A program made the position numbers and the translations under genes. 64,000 nucleotides of DNA from VXYL01 sp965116345 (GTDB lineage: Bacteria; Pseudomonadota; Gammaproteobacteria; Pseudomonadales; Azotimanducaceae): NCBI GenBank assembly GCA_965116345.1, contig OZ220680.1:3162001-3226000 (forward strand). Reading direction: 5' to 3'. Position 1 is the stretch's first letter. Each line of letters starts with the position of its first letter. The notes below the pieces were generated by a model that did no database searches, was not told where the DNA came from, and saw only the letters and a list, made by a program, of their open reading frames with translations. Positions 17,302 to 25,463 of the stretch are shown one piece after another.

Positions 17302-19431
17302 ATGCCCGGTTCCCAAATGGTCGTCCGCATCGTCCTGCATTTCCTGTTCGCCGTGACAGTGTTCGTGGCGCACGCGACCGAGCGGGAAGCAGCCGCCATC
17401 GAGGAAGTCGTGGTCACCGCCGCCAAGCGCGAGCAGTCGGCCGACGACATACCCGCGTCGCTGAGCGTGTTGGCTGGCGACGTGCTGGAGGAGCGCGGTA
17501 TCGCCGACCTCGTGGACGTTGGCAAGCACGTGCCGAACTTGAACGTCACGACCTTCTCGGCGGGCCATGTCTCGTCGGCGAATCCGTTCATTCGGGGTAT
17601 CGGCACGCAAGACCACCTGATCACCACCGATCCGGGCGTGGGCGTATACGTGGACGGCGTGTATCTGGGTCGCCAGGTCGGGCAGCACTGGAACCTCGCG
17701 AACGTGGCGCGTGTCGAGGTGCTGCGCGGGCCGCAGGGGACACTCTACGGGCGCAATTCCATCGGCGGTGCCATCAACATCATCACCTCGGCCCCGGGAA
17801 CCGATCCCGGTATCGAGGTCGCCGCACGCGTGGGTTCCCTGGGGCGGGTGGACACGGACCTGAAGGTCGATGCAGACCTAACCGAAACGGTGGCCGCGAC
17901 GCTGTCGGCCGGCGTCAGCCGCCGCGGTGGGGTGGGCGAGTTCCGCAATCTCCCGGACGTGGACGTCGGTGTCGGCGAGACGCGGGAGCTGTCGGCTCGC
18001 TTCACTCTGTTGTGGCGACCGGCGGAGGCGCTGTCGCTGACGCTGGTAGCGGACGCCAACGATGGCGACAACGGTCTCAACCCATACACGACACTGATCG
18101 ACGAAGTCCCGGGGGGCGCGGTCTACGCCGCCGGCTACCGGAACGCGGATGTTGCCGCCAACCCGTACGACAACAACACGGGCCAGGCACATCAAGCTGG
18201 CACGACGAACGCCGCCCGGGGGCTTGCCTTGACGACGGAGTGGGCTCTTCGCGAGGGGGTGACGGTGAGGACGATTGCCGGTGCACGGCGCTCCGAGTAC
18301 GAGGCCGGACTCGACGACGACAGCTTCTTCGCCGACTTCCTGAGCTTCCCCGAACGCGGCGAAGCCGACCAGGTCTCGTTGGAGGTGCAGATCCTCGGTG
18401 ATCTCGCGGGTTTGGAGCTGATCGCCGGATTCCACCGCTTCGCCGAGGAGGGTGCCAACATACAGGATCCCACGGTGTTCCTCGGCGACCGGGGTGCGTT
18501 CCGGCTGGAGCAGCGTGTCGACAGTTCCGCGGCGTTTGTCAACGCCGCCCGGGAATTCGACCGGTGGCGTCTGGGAGGCGGCTTGCGCTGGACGGAGGAC
18601 CGCAAGCAGGCCGTCACGGACGTCGGGACCGGACCCGTCGAAGGCGAACGGTCCTGGTCCGAGACGAGCTGGGACCTGTCCCTACTCTACGCTGCCAACG
18701 AGCGGATGACCGTGTACGCATCCGCCCAGAGCGGCTACCAGTCCGGCCAGTTCCCTGCGCGCCCCTACTGCCTGTTCGTCGACCCGGCCTGTTTCGCGGC
18801 GGGCGACCACGTCACGGCCGTGAACTTCGAACTCGGCGTGAAGGGTCGGCCTTGGCGCGGTTTGGACCTCCGCGCGGCGGCGTTCCGGACGCGCTACCAC
18901 AGTCTGCCCTACCAGGTGAGCACCACGATCGGCCGAGGGTTCACGACGGTCAACCTGATTGTCGGACAGCGCACCGCCGGTTTCGAACTGGACGGCGTGC
19001 TGGTCGCGACGGAACGCTTCCGGGTGCAGGCCGCGCTTGGCTACGCGGAGGTCCAAGTCGACCACCGCGAAGGCGTGCGCCCGGTTGCGCCGCTGACACC
19101 GACGCTCACGCTATCCGTCGCCCCCGAGTACCGCTGGCCGCTACCCGCCGGCGGCGCCGTCGAGGCCCGCATCGACTGGTCGTACCGGAGCGCCATGTGG
19201 GGGGAGCCCAGTTCCGACCCCGGACGCCTGACGCGCATCGCCAGCCGTGCGCTGGTCGATTTCCACCTTGCGTACTCCCCGCCCAACGGTGGCTGGAAAG
19301 TCGCGGCCTATGGTCGGAACGTAGGCGACGTGCGCTACGACAACGCGCGGCTGAACACGGGCGACTACGTGCTCCGCATATTGAGCAACGATGCGCGCGA
19401 GTCCGGCATCCGGGTCGAGTTGCGCTTTTAG
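17302..19431 (+). CDS. TonB-dependent outer-membrane receptor
   Basis: The 709-residue protein has a signal peptide (MVVRIVLHFLFAVTVFVAHA), a TonB-box-like IEEVVVTAAKR, a plug domain (about residues 50-160, with FIRGIG, GVGVYVDGVYLGR and VEVLRGPQGTLYGRNSIGGAINI) and a beta-barrel ending in the aromatic VELRF. The ligand is unknown; this EEVVVTA..R type is common among receptors for siderophores, vitamins or plant and animal compounds. No cobalamin or TPP riboswitch is seen in front. The start could instead be ATG 17317, closer to the signal peptide. Confidence 0.93.
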   Translation: MPGSQMVVRIVLHFLFAVTVFVAHATEREAAAIEEVVVTAAKREQSADDIPASLSVLAGDVLEERGIADLVDVGKHVPNLNVTTFSAGHVSSANPFIRGIGTQDHLITTDPGVGVYVDGVYLGRQVGQHWNLANVARVEVLRGPQGTLYGRNSIGGAINIITSAPGTDPGIEVAARVGSLGRVDTDLKVDADLTETVAATLSAGVSRRGGVGEFRNLPDVDVGVGETRELSARFTLLWRPAEALSLTLVADANDGDNGLNPYTTLIDEVPGGAVYAAGYRNADVAANPYDNNTGQAHQAGTTNAARGLALTTEWALREGVTVRTIAGARRSEYEAGLDDDSFFADFLSFPERGEADQVSLEVQILGDLAGLELIAGFHRFAEEGANIQDPTVFLGDRGAFRLEQRVDSSAAFVNAAREFDRWRLGGGLRWTEDRKQAVTDVGTGPVEGERSWSETSWDLSLLYAANERMTVYASAQSGYQSGQFPARPYCLFVDPACFAAGDHVTAVNFELGVKGRPWRGLDLRAAAFRTRYHSLPYQVSTTIGRGFTTVNLIVGQRTAGFELDGVLVATERFRVQAALGYAEVQVDHREGVRPVAPLTPTLTLSVAPEYRWPLPAGGAVEARIDWSYRSAMWGEPSSDPGRLTRIASRALVDFHLAYSPPNGGWKVAAYGRNVGDVRYDNARLNTGDYVLRILSNDARESGIRVELRF

Positions 19432-19434
19432 GCC

Positions 19435-19450
19435 TAGGGAAGGTCTGATT
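19435..19450 (+). repeat. 16-bp dispersed repeat TAGGGAAGGTCTGATT
   Basis: The sequence immediately after the TonB receptor stop is identical over 16 bases to the complement of 33405-33420, which lies immediately after the serine hydrolase gene. In both places it begins at or just after the stop codon and has the same orientation relative to the gene. It resembles the terminal inverted repeats of IS5-group elements (GGGAAGGTCTGA...), often flanked by CTAG-like targets. Confidence 0.6.
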
Positions 19451-19585
19451 CGCGTCTTGCCAAATTTTGCCAATACGACTAGCGTCTAGACCCCTTGAGC
19501 GCCCTTGATGTGCACACTCAGGTTGCAAATGCAAAATCGCTTCGAACTGCTCTTGAACGGCTCGCAAAGCGAGACGCACTAGACC

Positions 19586-19825
19586 ATGACCACGATGAAC
19601 ATATCGCTTCCCGAGATGCTCAAGTCCTTCGTGGACTATCAGGTCGGCACGCGAGGCTACAGCACGTCGAGCGAGTACATCCGTGAACTCATTCGAAAGG
19701 ACCAGGAACGCCAACACCTGCGCGGTCTTCTCCTTGACGGTGCGGCATCGCCGCCTGAGGTCGCGGCCGACTCCGCCTATTTCGACCGGCTCCGAAACGT
19801 GGTCCGCCAAGCCGGGCGACGGTGA
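19586..19825 (+). CDS. parD: ParD-family antitoxin
   Basis: The 79-residue protein has the ribbon-helix-helix pattern MTTMNISLPEMLKSFVDYQV, then GYSTSSEYIRELIRKDQER, the classic ParD/CopG DNA-binding half. The C-terminal tail would wrap the toxin. ParD both neutralises ParE and represses its own operon. Upstream (19450-19585) are AT-richer direct and inverted motifs (TTGCCAAATTTTGCCAA, TTGCAAATGCAA) that could hold the operator. Its TGA overlaps the toxin's GTG. Confidence 0.9.
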   Translation: MTTMNISLPEMLKSFVDYQVGTRGYSTSSEYIRELIRKDQERQHLRGLLLDGAASPPEVAADSAYFDRLRNVVRQAGRR

Positions 19826-20178
19826 GCGGCAAGCCGGTTGTTCTGCGGGAGAGCGCCCGGCTTGACATTGATGAGGCCGTAGCGCCCTACGTCGCCGAGG
19901 CGGGGCCTTCGGTTGCCTTGGACTTCATTGACGCGTTGGAGAGTAGCCGCCGAAACATCGGAGAACAGCCCGGGACCGGTTCGCCTCGCTATGCCCACGA
20001 ACTCGACATTCCCGGCTTGCGGTTCCAAATGGCCGGCAAGTTCCCGTACCTGGTCTTCTACGTGGAGAACGAGGGTGGGATCGATGTCTGGCGCGTCCTG
20101 CACGGGACGCGGGATATTCCGGCGTGGTTGCGGGAACATGGCTCGAGTGACGAGGATCTGAAGGAGAATTCGCCGTGA
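19822..20178 (+). CDS. parE: ParE/RelE-family toxin
   Basis: The 118-residue protein has the RelE/ParE fold: RLDIDEAVAPYVAEAG helix, ALDFIDALESSRRNIGEQPGTGS, and the closing strands YLVFYVENEGGIDVWRVLHGTRDIPAWL, typical of ParE gyrase inhibitors. Start GTG 19822 overlaps the antitoxin stop (GTGA), so synthesis depends on ParD translation. The C-terminal EENSP-like extension runs to the next gene, whose start codon overlaps this stop. Confidence 0.9.
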   Translation: MSGKPVVLRESARLDIDEAVAPYVAEAGPSVALDFIDALESSRRNIGEQPGTGSPRYAHELDIPGLRFQMAGKFPYLVFYVENEGGIDVWRVLHGTRDIPAWLREHGSSDEDLKENSP

Positions 20179-20978
20179 TGATCGACCTGTCCACCGAACG
20201 CATGCTCGCCGAGATCGACGGCGACGGGATCGGCCGTCTCGTGTTCAACAACCCCGCCAAGCACAACGCGCTGTCGCTCGACATGTGGCTGGGGGTGGCT
20301 GATGCCCTCGATTGCTTCGAGGCGAACGACGACGTCCGCGTCGTGGTGATGTCGGGTGCGGGTGGCAAGTCCTTCGTTTCCGGCGCCGACATCAGCGAAT
20401 TCGATTCCAAGCGGTCCAATGTCGAGCAGCAACGGGAATACGGCCGCATGTCGGCGCGGGGCGGTCACGCGCTTGCCACCTTCAGCAAGCCGCTCATCGC
20501 CGAGATCACCGGCTACTGCATCGGCGGCGGACTCGCCACGTCGCTGAACGCGGACATTCGCTTCGCAACGCCGGACTCCACTTTCGGCATACCCGCCGCG
20601 AAGCTGGGCCTGGGCTACGGCTACGACGGCCTGGCCAAGCTCGCGCGAACGGTGGGGCCGGCCCAGGCGAGGGACATCATGTTCTCGGCGCGGTTTCTCG
20701 GCGCGGAGGAAGCACTGCGCATCGGGCTCATCAACTTCGTCGAGCCACGCGAGACCATCGACGAGGCGGTCACGGAATACGCCCGCCGGGTCGCCGGCAA
20801 CGCCCCGCTGACGGTGCGTGCCGCCAAGGCGGCCGTGGAAGCCTGGGAGGCGGGCGAGCGGCCGGATGATCTCGCCGCGGTCGGCAAGCTGGTGAACGCC
20901 TGCTTCGAGTCCGGGGACTACCGCGAAGGCCGCCGGGCGTTCGCGGAGAAGCGCCGACCGGTATTTCGAGGGGAGTGA
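20175..20978 (+). CDS. enoyl-CoA hydratase/isomerase (crotonase) family
   Basis: The 267-residue protein has the two oxyanion-hole loops of crotonases, GGKSFVSGADISEF and GYCIGGGLATSLNADIRFA. At the usual position of the first catalytic glutamate (PE..LG in hydratases) it has PAAKLGLGYGYDG, so classical hydratase chemistry may be lost or shifted to another crotonase reaction. It starts at GTG 20175 or ATG 20178, overlapping the parE stop. Being physically coupled to a toxin gene is unusual for a metabolic enzyme. Confidence 0.88.
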   Translation: MMIDLSTERMLAEIDGDGIGRLVFNNPAKHNALSLDMWLGVADALDCFEANDDVRVVVMSGAGGKSFVSGADISEFDSKRSNVEQQREYGRMSARGGHALATFSKPLIAEITGYCIGGGLATSLNADIRFATPDSTFGIPAAKLGLGYGYDGLAKLARTVGPAQARDIMFSARFLGAEEALRIGLINFVEPRETIDEAVTEYARRVAGNAPLTVRAAKAAVEAWEAGERPDDLAAVGKLVNACFESGDYREGRRAFAEKRRPVFRGE

Positions 20979-21107
20979 TCAGTCGGCGTCCGCTGCCCGG
21001 TCAGGCCACGCGTATGGAGCGCTCCAAGAGGGGCTTGACCCTCTCTCCACGTCAGGCCGCACAGTCCGCTCATCGGCCCTGCCACGGGCTTCGATGAGGA
21101 GTGAAAA

Positions 21108-21755
21108 ATGTACCAAGTAAGCGAGGCCGCGGCGTTGTCGGGCGTCACCGTCCGTGCGCTGCATCACTACGACACGATCGGTCTGTTGCAGCCGTCCGCC
21201 CGGTCCGACGCCGACTATCGGCTATACGACCAGGACGATATCAGCGCCCTGCGCCGCATCCGCCGATACCAAGCGTTGGGGTTCTCCCTGGACGAGATTC
21301 GAGAACTGCTGACCGCCTCGGCGAAGGACCGCCTGGCCGCGCTGCGCAACCAGCGCGACGCGATTCGGCAGCGGGCCGCGGAGACGGCCGGGGTCGTCCA
21401 CGCCATCAACCGTGAGATCACCATGGAGAACGGCGGCGGAAGAAGACCGCCCGATCGCCTGGAGCGGGCCCAGGCCCTGGTCGGCGAATACTCCGAGCGG
21501 TCGAAGACCGATAGCGTTCCGCAACATTCGCCGCTCTTGACGGATGCGCTCGATGTGCTGCGTCCGCTGACAACGGGTGCCTCCATGGACGCCGCCGCGG
21601 TGAGGCTGACCGTGTGGATCCATCACCTACGCCACGACTCGGCCAATCTGGCCCACCTGTGCCAACGGTTCCTCGACCAGGGACCGGCCTGGGAGGACCG
21701 CGCGTTCGCCACCCTCGAGCTGGTCAGCGCGTTGACGTTACTGGAACGGCACTAG
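21108..21755 (+). CDS. MerR-family regulator, N-terminal part of a split gene
   Basis: The 215-residue product begins with a full MerR winged helix (YQVSEAAALSGVTVRALHHYDTIGLLQPS..., residues 2-70), a dimer helix and then a helical region. It ends at TAG 21753-21755, and the same reading frame continues without another stop through 21756-22508 (DGVDVHRAHIEE...). The original gene was probably one 466-codon regulator with a helical effector domain. The first fragment keeps DNA binding and dimerisation and could act alone. Confidence 0.8.
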   Translation: MYQVSEAAALSGVTVRALHHYDTIGLLQPSARSDADYRLYDQDDISALRRIRRYQALGFSLDEIRELLTASAKDRLAALRNQRDAIRQRAAETAGVVHAINREITMENGGGRRPPDRLERAQALVGEYSERSKTDSVPQHSPLLTDALDVLRPLTTGASMDAAAVRLTVWIHHLRHDSANLAHLCQRFLDQGPAWEDRAFATLELVSALTLLERH

Positions 21756-21767
21756 GACGGCGTCGAC

Positions 21768-22508
21768 GTGCATCGGGCACACATCGAAGAGGCGATGGCC
21801 CATCGTCCGCCCACCGAGTGGGCGGACGCAATGTGGAACTCGTCACATTGCCACTGCTGGCACGCGGTCGGCCATCGCGAGGCGTGGGTGGGGCTTTTCC
21901 ACGCCCTCGACGCCGGCGCCGAGGCCACGGCGGCGAACCGGGAGAACCGCTACGAGTTGCTGCACACGGCGGTGATGACCATGGGTACGGACTACGAGAC
22001 CTACGCGGATGAGATCGACGCCCTGACCCAACGCATGGCCGCGATCATCGACGAGGATCCGGACTGGTCGGCGCGGCTGTGGGCCGAACAGAGGTTCGAG
22101 CAGCAGAAGGTGGGCAACGCGGTCCGGCGCGGCGACCCGGAGGCCGTGACACAAGCCGTCGACGCCTACCGTTTCTTCCTCGAACACTGTGATTGGCCGC
22201 GCAGGCAAATTGGCATCGCCTACAGCAACCTCGGCGCCGTCATGCTATGGGAAAACCGGCCAGAGGAGGCCGTGGACTTTTTCGTGCGGGCACAGCAGGA
22301 CCTTGAACTCGACGGCTACGGCTACGCCTGGTTCGCCTCGGCGTCGCTCGGCTCGGGTGCCCCTCGCGAACGGGTGACCGAGTTGCTGGCCGAGGCGGGA
22401 CGGCGTCTCGAGTCCGCGGACGCGATGAGGATCTTCAACGAGGATACCGTGCTGTCGGCCGACCCGGGCAAGGACGACCTGTTGAACGCGCTGCTGCAGA
22501 CCGTTTGA
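21768..22508 (+). CDS. helical (TPR-like) C-terminal part of the split MerR gene
   Basis: This reading frame is in phase with the MerR gene and separated from it only by the amber codon and four codons; GTG 21768 is the first plausible restart. The 246 residues are mostly amphipathic helices, with a tetratricopeptide-like IGIAYSNLGAVMLWENRPEEAVDFFVRAQQ near residues 145-175 and a His/Cys cluster (SHCHCWHAVGH) near residue 26. It probably sensed a ligand. If translated it would be separate from the DNA-binding half. Confidence 0.6.
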   Translation: MHRAHIEEAMAHRPPTEWADAMWNSSHCHCWHAVGHREAWVGLFHALDAGAEATAANRENRYELLHTAVMTMGTDYETYADEIDALTQRMAAIIDEDPDWSARLWAEQRFEQQKVGNAVRRGDPEAVTQAVDAYRFFLEHCDWPRRQIGIAYSNLGAVMLWENRPEEAVDFFVRAQQDLELDGYGYAWFASASLGSGAPRERVTELLAEAGRRLESADAMRIFNEDTVLSADPGKDDLLNALLQTV

Positions 22509-22646
22509 CCAGTGGCTGGGCTGCACGCGAGGGACCAACGGATCACCCTCACGCGTCTCGCCATCGACTGGCCACAACGTGTCGCCGTGCCCGGGGTGTA
22601 CCCGAACTGATAGCATGAACCGGCATCGAGACGAACATCGAGGACC

Positions 22647-23396
22647 ATGCCAGAACGCGTCGTAACCGCCTGCGTGCTGATCATCGGCAACGAAATCCTG
22701 TCCGGCCGTACCCAGGACACGAACCTGAACCACATCGCCAACGTCGTCGGCGAGGCCGGCGTACGCGTTCGTGAGGCACGGGTGATCCCGGACGTCGACG
22801 ACGTCATCGTCGATGCCGTCAACGAGGTTCGCGCCAAGTACGACTACGTGTTCACCACCGGCGGCATAGGCCCGACCCACGACGACATCACCGCAGACTG
22901 CATCGCCAAGGCCTTCGGCGTCCCCCTGGTGATCAACGAGACTATCGCGGCCCGGATCCGGAGACGGCCTTCGCCGCCGGCCGTTATGGAATCGCGCATG
23001 CGCATGGCGCGGATCCCCGAAGGCGCGGAACTGGTCGAGAACGCCACGGGCGGCCCGCAGGGTTTCAACATCGGCAACGTCTACGTGATGGCCGGCATTC
23101 CCTCGGTGATGCAGGCGATGATCTCCACCATCCAACTCGAAGGCGGTGCAGTCGTGCAGTCGCGTTCGGTCACCGCGTATCTCGGCGAGAGCCAGGTGGC
23201 GACTGGCCTCGAAGCGATCCAGGACCGCTTCGTCGAGATCGACATCGGCAGCTATCCGTTCATGGACGATGACGGCTACGGGACAACGCTGGTTATTCGC
23301 GGTACCGATCCGGTGGCCTTGGATCGGGTGCTGGACGAGATCAAGCAGTTGATCGTCGATGCCGGCGAGACGCCGCGCAACATCGTCGCCGAATAA
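22647..23396 (+). CDS. CinA-like competence/damage-inducible protein (MoCF domain)
   Basis: The 249-residue protein is a MoaB/Mog-fold protein of the stand-alone CinA N-terminal type: CVLIIGNEILSGRTQDTN at the start, FTTGGIGPTHDDIT at the molybdopterin-like pocket, and GFNIGNVYVMAGIPSVM. Such proteins are annotated as competence/damage-inducible protein A homologs. The pyridine-nucleotide amidase half of full CinA is absent. The ATG is preceded by GAGGA. It stands in line with the SDR gene 21 bases downstream. Confidence 0.87.
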   Translation: MPERVVTACVLIIGNEILSGRTQDTNLNHIANVVGEAGVRVREARVIPDVDDVIVDAVNEVRAKYDYVFTTGGIGPTHDDITADCIAKAFGVPLVINETIAARIRRRPSPPAVMESRMRMARIPEGAELVENATGGPQGFNIGNVYVMAGIPSVMQAMISTIQLEGGAVVQSRSVTAYLGESQVATGLEAIQDRFVEIDIGSYPFMDDDGYGTTLVIRGTDPVALDRVLDEIKQLIVDAGETPRNIVAE

Positions 23397-23417
23397 TAGA
23401 CTTCGAGGGGGTACCCC

Positions 23418-24134
23418 ATGGATCTGGAAGGCAAGCAGGCCATCGTTCTCGGTGGTACATCGGGCATCGGCCTCGCCGTGACGCGTCAACTCGAGGCGGC
23501 GGGCGTCAGCGTCGTTGCCGGCAGCCGATCGGAGTCCAACCTGGACCAGGCAAGATCCGTCACGGGCGATGGCGTCAGCTTTCGGACCATCGACGTGCTC
23601 GATCGGGGGGCACTCACCGCACTGTTCGAAGAGCAGGGAGGTTTCGACATCCTGGTCAACGCCGCGACGGGCGGGGAGCGGGCGTCGGGTCCGTTCCTGC
23701 AGATGGACCTCGACGGCTTCCAGGGCTCGTTCCGCAAGCTCTGGGGCTACACCAACAGCGTGCGCCTGGGCACAGCCCACATGGCCCCCGAAGGCGCGAT
23801 CACGCTGGTGAGCGGTTATCCGGCGCGCAAGGCCAATCCGGGGTCCTCGGCGATCTCCACGGTGGGCAACGCGGTGGAGGGATTCGTGCGCGCCATCGCC
23901 CCGGAGATCGCACCGCGGCGCATCAACGTGGTGTCCCCGGGAATCATCGACACGCCGATGTTCGCCGCCCAGGGTGAGGCGCGGGAGCAGTTCCTCGCCA
24001 ACGCCACGCGCAACATGCTGATCAAGCGGGCCGGCACGGCGGACGAGGTGGCGTCGGCGATCCTGCTGACGCTTCGAAACGACTACATGACGGGTACGAC
24101 CATCGACGTGGACGGCGGCGCGTTGCTGCCGTAG
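23418..24134 (+). CDS. SDR-family protein lacking the catalytic Tyr/Lys
   Basis: The 238-residue Rossmann protein has VLGGTSGIGLAV (nucleotide loop), DILVNAATGG (an altered NNAG) and INVVSPGIIDTP, followed by the MTGTTIDVDGG end. The usual YxxxK active-site motif is replaced by SSAISTVGNAVEG, so ordinary alcohol dehydrogenase chemistry is doubtful; some short SDR relatives without YxxxK are known. It follows the CinA-like gene closely. Confidence 0.82.
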   Translation: MDLEGKQAIVLGGTSGIGLAVTRQLEAAGVSVVAGSRSESNLDQARSVTGDGVSFRTIDVLDRGALTALFEEQGGFDILVNAATGGERASGPFLQMDLDGFQGSFRKLWGYTNSVRLGTAHMAPEGAITLVSGYPARKANPGSSAISTVGNAVEGFVRAIAPEIAPRRINVVSPGIIDTPMFAAQGEAREQFLANATRNMLIKRAGTADEVASAILLTLRNDYMTGTTIDVDGGALLP

Positions 24135-24165
24135 CCCGAGGGCTCACGGGCCAGCCGGAAGCCCC

Positions 24166-24972
24166 ATGGTACAAGCGCTCGCGATCATCAACGGGCTTGT
24201 CCTGTTCGCGTTCTTCGTCGCCATGGCCGTCTCGTGGTTCGGTAATTCGGCGAACATCAAGGATTGCTCGCGATTCGCCGCAGTGACCGTTGGCGTGCTC
24301 GTGTTGGCCACGTTGCCGATTGTCGCCTTGTCGGGGGCGTTCGCCGTGGTCCTGGTGTTCGTTCTCGTGATCGGCATGGCGCGGACGTTCCTGTTCACGG
24401 CGGTGGGCATTTCATGCTGCGCCCAAGCAGGATTCGCCGCGTTTCCGCTGATCAGGCCGGGTCTCGGTGGTCTCGATGCAAACAGCGCCCGAGTGTCTGT
24501 CGGCCCGACCCTGGTCGTGGCGCTGGTCGTCGCCGGCGTTTGGTGCGCGTACACGTTCGTGCTGTTTCACGTATTCACGCCGGAGTTGTCGGACATCGCG
24601 CAGCGGTTGTTCGGTGCGCAGGCAGAGCCGAACGGGAGCGAGACGGCGGCGATCGGCCTGTTGGCGGTCGGTCTCGTCGCCGTGGAGGAGGAACTGGTCT
24701 ACCGCCTGGGAATCCAGAACCTCGTGGCACGCTACCTGGGATGGTGGGATCGCCGTTACTGGCTGGCGATCGTGATCTCGGCAAGCATCTGGACGATTGC
24801 GCACGTCGGCACGCTCGAACCGGAGTGGGTGAAGCTCGTGCAGATCTTTCCAGCAGGAATCGTGCTCGGCTGGCTTGCCCGCAAGCACGGTATCGAGGCG
24901 TGCATCGTTGCCCACGCGGTGTTCAACGTCGCTGCCTATTGGATGGGCGAGACCGGGTTGATCCCGGTCTAA
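24166..24972 (+). CDS. CPBP-family intramembrane protease (Abi/Rce1 type)
   Basis: The 268-residue membrane protein has about seven hydrophobic segments and the CPBP motifs in order: VEEELVYRLGIQN (about 174-186, EExxxR), SIWTIAHVG (FxxxH-like) and IVAHAVFNV (HxxxN/B). These glutamates and histidines form the Rce1-like active site. Bacterial members act in prenyl-protein-like processing, bacteriocin self-immunity or stress; the partner is unknown here. Confidence 0.85.
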   Translation: MVQALAIINGLVLFAFFVAMAVSWFGNSANIKDCSRFAAVTVGVLVLATLPIVALSGAFAVVLVFVLVIGMARTFLFTAVGISCCAQAGFAAFPLIRPGLGGLDANSARVSVGPTLVVALVVAGVWCAYTFVLFHVFTPELSDIAQRLFGAQAEPNGSETAAIGLLAVGLVAVEEELVYRLGIQNLVARYLGWWDRRYWLAIVISASIWTIAHVGTLEPEWVKLVQIFPAGIVLGWLARKHGIEACIVAHAVFNVAAYWMGETGLIPV

Positions 24973-25046
24973 CGGGGCGATCGGTTGACCATGACGTCGG
25001 CGATTGCATTCAATGCACCTTTTCGTGTCGAACGATTGGGGAGGGC

Positions 25047-25463
25047 ATGAAGCAGGGCATTGACCCGGACGACTTGACGCGGCCGTTCTGGGAGGCCGCC
25101 AACGCGGAGCGGCTGGTAATCCAATACTGCGTGGCCTGCGACCAGCTGCAGCACCCGCCGGCGCGGGCATGTCACGGGTGTGGATCCGACGACGGGCTGC
25201 AATGGCGGCAGATGTGCGGTCGGGGGCGGATCTACAACTACGGCGTCGTCCACGACTCTCCGGTTCGGTTGCTCCAGGAAGGCCAGCCGTTCAACGTCGC
25301 GGTGATCACCCTGGACGAGGATCCCGGAATCCAGATGTACTCGCACCTTCCCGGCACGCCCGTGGACGAAGTGCCTGTTGGTGCGCCGGTGGAAGTGGTG
25401 TTCGAAGCCACCGCGAACGGCCAGAAGGTTCCCGAGTGGCGCGTCGCGACGGAGGGGAAATGA
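25047..25463 (+). CDS. DUF35 acyl-CoA-associated Zn-ribbon/OB-fold protein
   Basis: The 138-residue protein has the rubredoxin-like zinc ribbon CVACDQLQHPPARACHGCG (two CxxC pairs) and a C-terminal OB fold. Proteins of this type partner thiolase-like enzymes; in actinobacterial steroid degradation a DUF35 protein and a lipid-transfer thiolase form an aldolase. Here its stop overlaps the thiolase start (ATGA), strongly suggesting the same kind of complex. An in-frame region upstream is open, but ATG 25047 starts the family. Confidence 0.88.
   Translation: MKQGIDPDDLTRPFWEAANAERLVIQYCVACDQLQHPPARACHGCGSDDGLQWRQMCGRGRIYNYGVVHDSPVRLLQEGQPFNVAVITLDEDPGIQMYSHLPGTPVDEVPVGAPVEVVFEATANGQKVPEWRVATEGK

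Noticed and set aside
21753..21755. Amber codon as pyrrolysine or programmed readthrough
   Set aside because: No Pyl genes or readthrough context are seen, and a plain nonsense split explains it better.
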